Source of the DNA: Mya arenaria
Taxonomy: Eukaryota > Mollusca > Bivalvia > Myida > Myidae
Assembly: GCF_026914265.1 (NCBI RefSeq)
Contig: NC_069136.1
Span: 28,487,201-28,551,200 of the forward strand
DNA: 64,000 nt
Direction of reading: 5' to 3'
Shown here piece by piece: positions 36,170 to 46,879 of the stretch; within the stretch, counting starts at the first letter, position 1; the number at the start of each line of letters is the position of its first letter. Below the pieces are notes generated by a model. That model was not told the DNA's origin. It ran no database searches and saw nothing but the letters and a program-made list of their open reading frames with translations. The position numbers were made by a program, and so were the translations under genes.

Positions 36170-37189
36170 TGAAACAAATGACATATTTAAGCCAATTCTG
36201 ATACTTAGCCAACAAATTATTCCTATTTAAAGCGAGGAAAACGTGCTTTGCAAAATAGTTCAAATGTTAGCAATAAAGCTTACCCGATTTATTTGTTTTC
36301 AGGGTGCTTTCAGAATTTTATTTGCAATTGACCCTATAGCACAGACCAACACAACGACTTCTGCGTACCTTATTCTGTATTGACAGGACGGTAATTTTCA
36401 GCCTCAAACACGTGAGTAGGTTTTGAATCATTTCGTGAAGTTCATATTGGGGATATTTTCATGCGTGTTTTGTAAAGGTACGGGCACTATATGCCTTAAT
36501 AGTAACGAAATAATAACGAACACATCGTAATAAATGAGTGTCACATAAATGTTGTTGTTTTTTTCAGTTGCAAAATGGGGAGACGGATCTCGTACAGATT
36601 TTGGTATGCATGGGTCCTTTGAAGTATCGTCACCACTACTAATTGCTTGTGTTTAGAAAGATTGTTTTTGGTATCCCATATGCATCAACTGACCCAAAAA
36701 TATGTATAGAACCCGGTGTATGTGCCTTAGGAGCCATCCTTGGGGATTTAGCACGAGCACTTGGTGTAGATTCATAATAAAATGAACATTCAGTTAGTGT
36801 AACACTTTTTAACCAATTGAGGTTCGAACAGTGGAAATGTAAATTATTGACATAAATATAAGATAATACAGTGAAGAGGTATTTCGATGTTGATCAATGA
36901 AACTCGTATTTACCCTCAGTCGATGTGGTTGGTATGATTCATATGTTGCTGCATGTGTAAGTATCCTTCTTCTGCCACTGCCAGCACACAATAAAGCTTG
37001 CCATATTATCATGGAAAAAAGTAACTTAAACTTCACGAAACTCATCATTATTTTGTTTTGTAAAAGATGAAACAAATATTTACATAGCGTTTTAGGGTCA
37101 CAACCATACTAATGATGCGTTGAAAATGTAGTCTAGAATTATATAGCTAAATTACAACACATATCACTTATTGCGTAGTCAGAGGTGAT
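36170..37189. other. Intergenic, nothing firmly recognised
   Basis: A 36-bp open stretch flanked by an AG acceptor and a GT donor occurs at about 36570-36604 on + and is not convincing alone. No gene seen. Confidence 0.4.
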
Positions 37190-37199
37190 GATGCATAGC

Positions 37200-37540
37200 G
37201 GGCTTTCCGTCAACATTCGGTAATTGCGGGTTCTATCCGTCAACATTCGGTAATTGCGGTTTCTATCCATTAACATTCGGCAATTGCGGGTTCTTTCCAT
37301 TAACATTCGGCAATTGCGGGTTATATCCATTAACATTCGGCAATTGCGGGTTCTTTTCATTAACATTCGGCAATTGCGGGTTATATCCATTAACATTCGG
37401 CAATTGCGGGTTATTTCCATTAACATTCGGCAATTGCGGGTTCTTTCCATTAACATTCGGCAATTGCGGGTTCTTTCCATTAACATTCGGCAATTGCGCG
37501 TTCTAGCCATTAACATTCGGCAATTTCGGTTATCTTTTTT
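37200..37540. repeat. 30-bp minisatellite, about 11 units
   Basis: The unit is GCAATTGCGGGTTCTTTCCA plus TTAACATTCG, with TTCTTT/TTATAT/TTATTT variants. Edge units are more diverged (CGTCAACATTCGGTAATTGC at the left). The 30-bp period leaves frames open on both strands. Confidence 0.93.
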
Positions 37541-37612
37541 ACCCAAGATTTATCCAGTATTATACAATGGACTGCAGGTCATCTTGCGGCAGTAATATGC
37601 CAACATACGAGT

Positions 37613-38271
37613 CATTCGGAGCTCCTCGGTCATTGTTATTGAAAACAACCTCGGATGTATATGCACGGTTTACATACTCAGTACATACTCAGAAATCAGA
37701 ATGTTAATGTCCGTTGCAAGTTGATCGCGTAGTAATTTAATTTAGCAGTAAAACTTATGCACCAGTCAATTGTAACCACAGCCCCCAGGTCCGGGGGTAT
37801 ACCGGGGATAGCCGGGGAAAAGGGCCGTGTTTTTACTTTCCAGGTGGTCCTGCAGGGCCGGGTGACCGCGGTGGTTTTGTCATAGCGCCAAAGTAAGCCT
37901 TATATACAGTCTCTGTGGTGCGGGGGCATTTGGCCGGGGCTTAACCATCAGTTCGTCCCCGCAGGGGGGGGGGGGATTTTACCTGGGGTTGGCTGGACCG
38001 AAAGTCTAAGTCCCGGCTATTCCCTGGACTTGGGGGGGGGGGGGGTTACAAATGACTGGTGCATTATTGACTTAACTCTTGGCCTGAGAATCTTAATAAT
38101 GTTTGCAATGTAAAACTTCACTGGCAATCAGTTCAAACTTAGATCAACAAATACAAGCTAAAACACTACATTTAATGAATGATATAATTCAAAATTTACG
38201 AATTTCTTCTACTGATATACCGGCATACATCCGAGGTGTTTTCGATAAAAATGGCCGAGGAGTTCCGTATG
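37613..38271 (+). mobile_element. MULE-like MITE, interrupted by a younger MITE
   Basis: The terminal repeats begin CATTCGGAGCTCCTCGG and end in the near-complement GGAGTTCCGTATG. The flanks CATACGAGT (37604-37612) and CATGCGAGT (38272-38280) fit a 9-bp target duplication with one change, as in Mutator-like elements. The inner 306 bp (37758-38063) is a separate MITE. The intact sister copy is at 42799-43133. Confidence 0.85.
37758..38063 (+). mobile_element. PIF/Harbinger-like MITE nested in the MULE-like MITE
   Basis: The ends TGCACCAGTCAATTGTAACC and GGTTACAAATGACTGGTGCA are inverted repeats, flanked by TTA on both sides (37755-37757, 38064-38066). The sister element at 42799-43133 lacks this insert at the matching point (about 42925). 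It contains G runs at about 37965 and 38033. Confidence 0.87.
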
Positions 38272-38653
38272 CATGCGAGTATATTATGAACATTTAATGC
38301 CAATAAGCTGAAAACTATGGTGTCTTACGCAGTGCCAAACCGTGTGCACATACACGCCAGGAACACACGCATTAATTGATAACAGTAGGGGGATTTAAAT
38401 CATTACAAACATTAAATAACGAGTATACCAGAATAAAAGCGCAATACAATACAGCTGTGCAGCTGGTTTATTTTATTAATTAAATTATAGTTATTTTATT
38501 AACATATACTGTGTATCCATACATTAGTTACTATGTTATACTCATAGCAATGCTGTTATGGTTATAGATATATTTAATGAAATCGAAATCAAATATCCAA
38601 TAGAAAATGTATGGACACGTCACACCACAGCTTTTCAAGACACTCGGATTAAT

Positions 38654-41600
38654 TCACTGTTTGGCCCATGAAGGCACTTCAAACTTGGGTCCATGTCCGG
38701 GGACAATGTGGTCAGCTATGTCGAGCACATAGTTCCTGCTGGCCGCCTGAACTTCCTGATTCTCGCTCACTGCCTGCCACAGGTTCGGATCATCTAGGTC
38801 TTCAGCCATCTCGAACAGATCACCTGGTCGAAATGTATTATTAAACATAAAAGATGCACTATATCTCCCAAATAAGGTTTAACACATTTAATGCTATTGT
38901 TTTAATATACCAAAAAGGATGAACAAATGTCGAAAACAATGGTTCTTATGAAGGATACCCAGTTTAATTTAAAAGAAATGTGCAGAAAACACGGTATTGC
39001 TACCTTATGAGACCACAATTAATCGCAGTAAATTTTTGAGCTTTCACCAATCATTTAATACTTTTGCTTTTTCAGCTGATAAATACACAGTTATACTATT
39101 GTTAAAAGTAATTAATATTTTCAATAAATGCATTATTTAGTAAGTGGTTGAGGTTGTATCATTCAAAATTTATGTTTGGTCATTCCTGTCTATTAGGCAA
39201 GCCGCTCGATACAAATAAGCAGACTTGGAAATGAAGACCAGTTTCAAACAAACAAACAGACAAACACACCATTCATTTACTACAGGCCACCTGCCCATGT
39301 AACACAGGACATACATTTACTACAGGCCACCTGCCCATGTAACACAGGACATACATTTACTACAGGCCACCTGCCCATGTAACACAGGACATACATTTAC
39401 TACAGGCCACCTGCCCATGTAACACAGGACATACATTTACTACAGGCCCCCTGCCCATGTAACACAGGACCTACACTTACTACAGGCCACCTGCCCATGT
39501 AACACAGGACATACACTTACTACAGGCCACCTGCCCATGTAACACAGGACATACATTTACTACAGGCCACCTGCCCATGTAACACAAGACATACATTTAC
39601 TACAGGCCACCTGCCCATGTAACACAAGACATACATTTACTACAGGCCACCTGCCCATGTAACACAAGACCTACATTTACTACAGGCCACCTGCCCATGA
39701 AACACAGGACCTACATTTACTACATACCACCTGCCCATGTAACACAGGACCTACATTTACTACAGGCCACCTGCCCATGTAACACAAGATATACATTTAC
39801 TACATACCACCTGCCCATGTAACACAGGTCATACATTTACTACAGGCCACCTGCCCATGTAACACAGGACATACATTTACTACAGGCCACCTGCCCATGT
39901 AACACAGGACATACATTTACTACAGGCCACCTGCCCATGTAACACAAGACATACATTTACTACAGGCCACCTGCCCATGTAACACAGGACATACATTTAC
40001 TACAGGCCACCTGCCCATGTAACACAGGACATACATTTACTACAGGCCACCTGCCCATGTAACACAGGACATACATTTACTACAGGCCACCTGCCCATGT
40101 AACACAGGACATACATTTACTACAGGCCACCTGCCCATGTAACACAGGACCTACATTTACTACAGGCCACCTGCCCATGTAACACAGGACCTACATTTAC
40201 TACAGGCCCCCTGCCCATGTAACACAAGACATACATTTACTACAGGCCACCTGCCCATGTAACACAAGACCTACATTTACTACAGGCCACCTGCCCATGA
40301 AACACAGGACATACATTTTTTACATACCACCTGCCCATGTAACACAGGACATACATTTACTACAGGCCACCTGCCCATGTAACACAGGACATACATTTAC
40401 TACAGGCCACCTGCCCATGTAACACAGGACATACATTTACTACAGGCCACCTGCCCATGTAACACAGGACATACATTTACTACAGGCCACCTGCCCATGT
40501 AACACAGGACATACATTTTTTACATACCACCTGCCCATGTAACACATGACCTACATTTACTACAGGCCACCTGCCCATGTAACACAGGACCTACATTTGG
40601 AAACTACTAAAGCAAATTAGTAAGCATGAATCAAAAAATAGTATCTGTCTAAACATAATTTGTAATTTAAGTGCATTTTAATACACATTCATGAATATAC
40701 TATATACACAATACAGTACAAAAATGTACTTACAGCAACGCATTTACCAAGAATATAATGTTGATAACGTTTATTCTTGAAATAAAGTATATTTCATTTC
40801 AAAAGCTGAGTATAAATAGTATGTAGATTGTTTTACAACAACAATTTTACAAGAAGTCATCATATTATACTATATTATATTTGGGGTCGTATAATAGTTC
40901 TAATTATCATTCACTAACTAGTATGCGATACGCATATGTACCGTGTACATGCAAAGGGCAAAGTGTAAACCCACAGTCTCTTTTCGGGTTTTTAAATTCT
41001 TAAAGTGACACCCTTATTCAAAATCAATACATAAACATGTATAGCAAACATAAATGTTGAGTGATAAACCTTTAACTACTTCCTAAATGATGCATTTATG
41101 GAAAATATATATTACTTATAACAAGATAGTAACCGTGTATTTATTAGCTGAAAACGCAAAAATATTAAAAGATTGGTGAGTGATAAAATGTTTTCTGTAC
41201 CTTTCTTTGAAATTCAACACGGCATCCTTCATAAAAAACATTGTTTTCGACATTCATTCATCCTTTTTGGTAAATTAAAACAATTGTATAAATGGTGGTA
41301 AATCTCATTTGTGAGTAAGAGTGCATCTTAAACTTAAAACAGCCAAATGAAGGGTAAAATTTCACCAATCTTTCAAATAACACAACTACATGTCTCAGAA
41401 TTTTAAACCACTGTATTGTAGAACGTACCTGCAATGACAACAACACCATAATCTTCTGTGTTGACCTTGACACTGACGTCTGACCCCGTGTGTCCCGGTG
41501 TTGCGATTACTTCTACACCCTTGTCAATTTCGTATGCACCCTGTAGACATAATTATTATATAACTGAAGTTTATCGCGAAATATGAAATACGTCTTCTAA

Positions 41601-44600
41601 TAGTGGTCGTCAATACTTGTTAAAACAACCAGCAGTTTGCATATACTCAGTATTTCAGGACTACCGCAACTCGGTTTTGTTATGTTTATAAGTAAATTAT
41701 TAAAAATGATTACGAACTTATAATAGTTTTATCATTGCATTCCGCAATGACAATTAAAGCGCCAACAGAAATGGGTCAAAGTCAAGTGTTCAGGTATTGC
41801 AAGAAACGTGATTTCTTACAGGACCAGTTGGTTAACGGAATTTTTTAGTCAGAAAAAAAATTCTAAAGAAATTTCTACCAATGTAAAACAATGTAAGTCG
41901 CCCCCGGTAACGACTTTGTTTCACACGATGTTAGCAATAGTAGAAAACTGTCATACGATACTGATTGATATATTAAATTTATGTTACTTAAGCAAATCAA
42001 GGGCCATAACTCGGAAGTATATTGACGACATGATTTGTTGCCAAACTTGGACGCAACATATGCCTATATGATGGTGATCGAAAAAAGCTTCTAACGTCTA
42101 AAGCCGGGAAACCCTAGTGGACGGCACCGTCTGCCCTCCGGCCATCGCTGCCTCAACGGCCCGCTTTAGTTGAATCAGTTATACATCTTATCATATAACG
42201 AGCGTATGAACAACAGTACCATAGAGAAGTCATGCCAGATGTAGGAGTCCCCGATGCTGATATCTACAGACACGATGAAAGTGGCACCAGGAAAGAGGTT
42301 CAGGTTACCCACGTGATCGGAGTGCCCATGCGTGCAAACCACGTACGCGATGTCTGCTGGTGTAAGGCCGTGCAATTCTAGAGCTGTATCAACAATGTAA
42401 ATATAAAGTGCCTTCAACATTGCAAAACAACCATTGTCTAAAGGACCAAAATATACAATGTTTCAGAATTTCATGAAGTTTTGAGGTTTGAAATTTAGCG
42501 AGCGCAATATACACATGCACTTTTAGTATATATCGTGTTTTCGGTACGGGGTACGGATAGAAAAATCCGACCCGAGGGCACGCGCTTAACCGGTTCAATC
42601 CGGACCGGAAACACATGGTTGATATTTTTTCTTGCATATCTAAAATTATCAATTTGTGGAAAAATTGACGAAGAAAACAAACTTAAGTACATTCGCCAAA
42701 AAGCGCGTGCGACGTTGTTTACTGACGTCATTTTTAAAGCGCAGTAATTTTAAATCGCTATTGACGTCAAATAGTTCCCCTAATATCAAGTTTTTGCTCA
42801 TTCGGAGCTCCTCGGCCATTTTATCGAAAACAACCTCGGATGTATTTGGACGGTTTACACACTCAAAAAGTGGTACGTTTAAGTCCGCTGCAAGTAGATC
42901 GCGTAGTAATTTTATTTAGCAGTTAAACTTTGTGACTTAACTCTTGGGATTCTTTATTATGTTTGCTATAATACAATTCAATGACAATAAATTTAAACTT
43001 AGATCAATAAATACAACTCTAAAACACTACATTTAACTAATGATATATTTCAAAATTTTACGAACTACTTCAACAGATGTACCGGCATACATCCGAGGTT
43101 GTTTTCGATAAAATGGCCGAGGAGCTCCGAATGGTTTTTGCTATTATTTATTGTCATTTTTAATCAAAAGTTTTGCATACTTATATTTTTGATTGTGCTT
43201 TATTTAAATGGCAAAATTTACCTTTTATAAACCATACAATAAAAGAAATCAGAAGTGGCGCGTTGTTGTACGTGACTCATCTTACATGGGGGGGGGGGGG
43301 TGTTAGACGGGGTTTTTCAGCATTGGTCACAAATTTTACGAATAATCAGATTTAGTACACCTTCACAATCATAATGCGAACGATGTAAGTATAGGTTTCA
43401 TTGCTAGATAAAACCCTCATAACTAAATAAAAATATACATTTTAAAACATTTTGATATTCGGCCTTCACACCAACTTCTGCACTTTTAAATAATTTAATT
43501 TTCGGCCTTCACACCAACTTCTGCACTTTTAAATAATTTAATTTTCGGCCTTCACACCAACTTCTGCACTTTTAAATAATTTAATTTTCGGCCTTCACAC
43601 CAACTTCTGCACTTTTAAATAATTTAATTTTCGGCCCTACACCAACTTTTGCACTACGGTAGACATAACAACGATGGTATGCGTTCACGTCTAGAGTGTA
43701 AAATGTATTAAAATTGTTCAGTGAGTATTTACCCAGACTACTTAATTATTCAAATTATCTTTTATTCACATTACTTTTTTATAATACATTGTTTAACAAT
43801 AAGCCATTCTGACCGTATTTGTATCCGATAAGCGGAAGAAATATTTATGTAATTATTACCATCGGTAAATGTATTATAATTATTTGTTATCATGATGGAC
43901 CTTTCAGGGACTTCAACAACTTTTGACCTTTGTTCACACACAAACTCTAGCGGCAAAATGATAGCACATTTAGTATACTTTTATGATATTATGATACGTG
44001 TATGACATACAAGCGATACTAAAGACAAAGGATTTTATATCTTAGAAGTGAAGATAGACATACCGCCAATGATAAACGCTCTATCGTTCGGACTCCCTGC
44101 ATCAACAAAGGTGTTTTTGGACCCTTTCACAAGAGTGATGGACCCGTCTGCCTTCCATACTACGGACAAACGAAACAAAAGTAAAGCCGTTGTAATGAAT
44201 TTGTTTAAAATGCGTTTTTATCAGTTGACGGGTTAAGATTTGCTGTTTATGCTGTGAATCTACAAATGTACATCTTATATGTACAGTGTGTGAATACCAC
44301 GTAATAAATTGCGTCATAAATGCTACGTCGGAAGGCAACATTTTGCTTCGAAGTCTTTAAAGAAAGATAACTTCACTATTTCTTCACCATATTAAATGAA
44401 ACATCGCCTACGCCGCTTACGGAGACCCGCCATCGGTCTTTTACCAGAGTTTGATCGAGATATTAAGCATAATTTCTGACTTTCAATTATTGTGGCATGT
44501 AAGCCGGTAGTTATAGGTAAGTAACTGGGCTTGTCGCTGAATTTCAACGATAGCTGACTACAAACATGTATCAACATACATGTATGTTTCAATCGGTGCT

Positions 44601-44731
44601 CTGAAGAAGTTAACTGTAAGTTGTATTCCTTTAACGGCATGTGACGGACACTTACATTCCCTTTCTTATAGCTGTAACCATCTTTCAGGACATGAACCTC
44701 GTATAGAATGCGACTGGGACCTCCATTCACT
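38654..44731 (-). CDS. MBLAC1: Metallo-beta-lactamase domain-containing protein 1, 5 exons, 5' exon not found
   Basis: Exons are 44731-44652 (or -44656), 44159-44064, 42383-42220, 41540-41429 and 38823-38654. The zinc-binding motif THGHSDHVGN is intact, followed by TPGHTGSDVSV and VPGHGPKF; AGDLFE supplies the metal-bridging Asp. Vertebrate MBLAC1 is a compact single-domain hydrolase with nuclease activity on histone pre-mRNA reported. Homology begins at ILYEVHVLKDGYSYKKGN, close to the usual N-terminus, so only a short first exon is missing. The junction between the first two exons needs the weaker donor GTGTCC (after 44652); the stronger GTAAGT four bases earlier (after 44656) would put the next exon out of frame. 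The last intron contains the 40-bp array and its inverted arms. AATAAA on minus lies at 38472-38467. Confidence 0.92.
38851..39178 (+). mobile_element. Left arm of foldback structure
   Basis: From AAGATGCACTATATCTCCCA through ACCAAAAAGGATGAAC to ATTTATGTTTGG. It is the inverted counterpart of about 41035-41335 and a direct relative of the solo MITE at 14329-14645. Its outer end begins about 25 bp from the last MBLAC1 exon. Confidence 0.8.
39272..40600. repeat. 40-bp minisatellite between inverted arms, about 33 units
   Basis: The unit is AACACAGGACATACATTTAC plus TACAGGCCACCTGCCCATGT, with few variants (CTACATTTAC, TACATACCAC, AACACAAGAC). The variants recur in blocks, showing that several units were copied at once. 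It lies in the last intron of MBLAC1. Confidence 0.95.
40990..41335 (-). mobile_element. Right arm of foldback structure
   Basis: Starts near TTAAAGTGACACCCTTATTC and ends near GAGTGCATCTTAAAC. It is the inverse of the left arm (38851-39178) and keeps the inner end that the left arm has lost. It has the length of a complete unit of the family (about 315-345 bp). Confidence 0.8.
42799..43133 (+). mobile_element. Intact MULE-like MITE with 47-bp TIRs and 9-bp TSD
   Basis: In MBLAC1 intron 2. The two ends are perfect inverted repeats over 47 bp, starting CATTCGGAGCTCCTCGGCCA. The flanks are a perfect 9-bp direct repeat GTTTTTGCT (42790-42798 and 43134-43142). There is no coding sequence inside. 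TIR length and TSD size place it with Mutator-like elements. Confidence 0.9.
43457..43652. repeat. 43-bp tandem repeat, about 4.5 units
   Basis: The unit is TTCGGCCTTCACACCAACTT plus CTGCACTTTTAAATAATTTA and ATT. The inner copies are identical by eye. It lies in MBLAC1 intron 2. Confidence 0.92.
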
Positions 44732-45029
44732 CTGAATAAAATACAAGAAGATAGTACTTACTTATTTGCCGATAAGATTATGAAGCCTGAGTGTCCATAC
44801 TTTATATTATATGACAGTTGCGCTTGGCAATACGTACATGCGTTTTGTCTGAACTTGCCGATTCTGTTTTATTAAAGTGTCTTTCTCGTAAACTACAACA
44901 CTTTTAATATAATGGGGCGTCATAAATTGAAGCATGTAAACTCAAACACATTTAATGCAAAAACAAGACTGATTTTGATGCAAAGCATCAAAGACGCCGC
45001 GAATATTTTTGAAACATGACTAAAAGAAA

Positions 45030-45420
45030 GCACATGCAGGTCACCAGCATACCAAGTTTGAGGTACCTAACTACCAATATACAATCATTCTTAGGTTATT
45101 GAACGATATCGGATTTTCGGATCAAGGTCACCATTCCCTTGACTTTTGATCAACTGACGTCAAAAAAGTTATGGTGTTGGTCATGTATGACCTCTACCAA
45201 GATGTAAGTCTCTAGGTCTTAGCGTTTTCAATTATAAATAGAAAACTGTGTATTTTCACTTTACGGTAACAACGACCTTGATATTTGACCAACTGACCTA
45301 AAAAACAACAAATCCATCTGCTGGCCATGACCAACCTGCATACAAAGTTTGAGGTCCCTGAACAAAAGCGTTCTTCAGATACTGAATAGCTTTAATTGCG
45401 TATAGAAGTTTGCGGAAAAG
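45030..45420 (+). repeat. GGTCA-rich dispersed repeat upstream of the Tigger remnant
   Basis: It contains CAAAGTTTGAGGTCCCTGAA, AAAAGCGTTCTTCAG, 'gaccttgatatttgaccaactgacct' and a second related unit. The same phrases reappear at 46396-46530, on the other side of the Tigger remnant. Confidence 0.65.
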
Positions 45421-45740
45421 AACGACGGCCTCGGGTATCTCCGTCATCCAATGAAAATGAATATTGCATCACACAATTGTCAAGCGTGTTTACTCCGCGA
45501 TAAGTCATGTTTTTTACACGTCGGCGAATGTTTTGATCAGAATTGACACAATTAATACGATAATTAAATAATTAAGTAGTTAATTATTAAATACCGACAA
45601 AAACACCGGTTATGATGAATTCACAGTTTGCATTGTCATTCGACGGCGTGAAACGAGTTACGATTTTTATCTTCAATATTATTTTTCAAAGTGCACGGAT
45701 ATTTACAATGCATTGTTCTTGATAATTTTTAACTTTGATT

Positions 45741-45983
45741 ATGGCTGGAAAAAAACCTAAACGAAAGTGTTTTACTCTAAAAGAACGTGTCGAGTGTATA
45801 AAGCTATTAGAAAACGGCCATAGTGCAAGTGTTGCCAAGGAATTTAACTGCGGACGGACTCAAATCAATTTCTTACTTAAGCGTAAGCGTGAAAATGTGG
45901 AGGAATATGAAAGCAATGGAAATCCAAACGCTAAAAGACAAAGGAAAATTACAGGAAATGTGTATGCACATGTAGTTGTGTAG
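45741..45983 (+). CDS. N-terminal fragment of pogo/Tigger-type transposase (CENP-B-like HTH)
   Basis: 80 residues from ATG 45741 to TAG. KRKCFTLKERVECIKLLENG and HSASVAKEFNCGRTQINFLL form the first helix-turn-helix of Tigger/Jerky/CENP-B proteins, with a basic tail NAKRQRK. Full transposases are about 450-600 residues; the second HTH and the DDE domain are absent. The reading frame is intact and stops soon after the basic tail, so a truncated DNA-binding protein could be made, but a deletion derivative is the simpler explanation. A Tigger-like terminal sequence follows at about 46302-46396. Confidence 0.75.
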   Translation: MAGKKPKRKCFTLKERVECIKLLENGHSASVAKEFNCGRTQINFLLKRKRENVEEYESNGNPNAKRQRKITGNVYAHVVV

Positions 45984-46155
45984 ACTGATCTGTGGTGTGT
46001 TTTGTTTATGCTATGCATCAACATTTATTTAATGTACGGACTACTTTAAAAAGTGAACTAAAATATGTGTATGTACATGTAGTTGTGTAAATGTGTAGAC
46101 TGATATGTGGTGTGTTTTGTTTAGGCCTTGTATCAACATATATATATAATGTATT
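45959..46155 (+). repeat. Direct duplication after the Tigger fragment
   Basis: GCACATGTAGTTGTGTAGAC with TGTGGTGTGTTTTGTTTA (from 45964) recurs, diverged, from about 46075. The unit is about 110 bp. Confidence 0.7.
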
Positions 46156-46301
46156 TTATTTATAAATTTGAAATAAAGTTATTTTATCTATACAAATGTA
46201 TTTGTATACAACATTCTTCAATTATATTGATACAGATGTTATTGATTGTGGTGTGAGGTGGTGGTTAAGATACATACTCCATGTCTGAATAAAGCTAAAG
46301 T

Positions 46302-46396
46302 GGCGAAAATGTCGAACCTGGATTAAGTGGCCACCTGTCTTAAGCAGCCACTATGATCATTTCCCAAGGGTGGCCACTTAATACAGGTTTGACTGT
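46302..46396 (+). mobile_element. Right end of a Tigger/pogo element
   Basis: It contains three GTGGCCACTTAA-like or GTGGCCACCT motifs and closes with AATACAGGTTTGACTGTA. This is the known terminal layout of Tigger-type elements (start CAGTCAAACC in inverse) at a TA target. No left end was found upstream of 45741. Confidence 0.7.
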
Positions 46397-46879
46397 AGAA
46401 AGTTTAAGGTCACTGCACCTAAGCGTTCTTCGTATATTGCTCGAAAACCCATTTTCAGCTGAAGGCAATCTTAAGGTCACCACGACATTGAACTTTGACA
46501 AACTGACCTCAAAATAAGAATTTCAAGCTTAATGCCCCCATCGAACCGAATGAAGTCTCTACTGCGTCCGTGAGATAACGAAAATGCTAGGACTCCGCGA
46601 CAATGCCGCGTCCTTCGCAATACTCAAAGAAAAAGTGAGATTGTCGCGTCCATGCTACGTTCGTGCCACATCCTTGCTACGTTCTTGTTGCGTTGTTGGA
46701 GTACCCACTAAGTTCTGTGTGCGCGTATACACGTGCATGCGGTCTCGAAAGGGTTTCAACTACGTCCTCGCAACGTCCATGCAGATTAAGACGCGTTGTA
46801 GGTACGTCTCAACTGCGTCCGCCTCGTCACTATAAATAGTTCTGCGTGTTAAAATTTTTCATTCGGTACCCAAAGCTTG

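Noticed and set aside
36570-36604. 36-bp micro-exon on + (acceptor TTTTTTTCAG, donor GTATGC)
   Set aside because: No partner exons on the + strand and no recognisable peptide; such pairs occur by chance.
39272-40600. CRISPR-like array
   Set aside because: The 40-bp units are head-to-tail with no unique spacers, in a eukaryotic intron.
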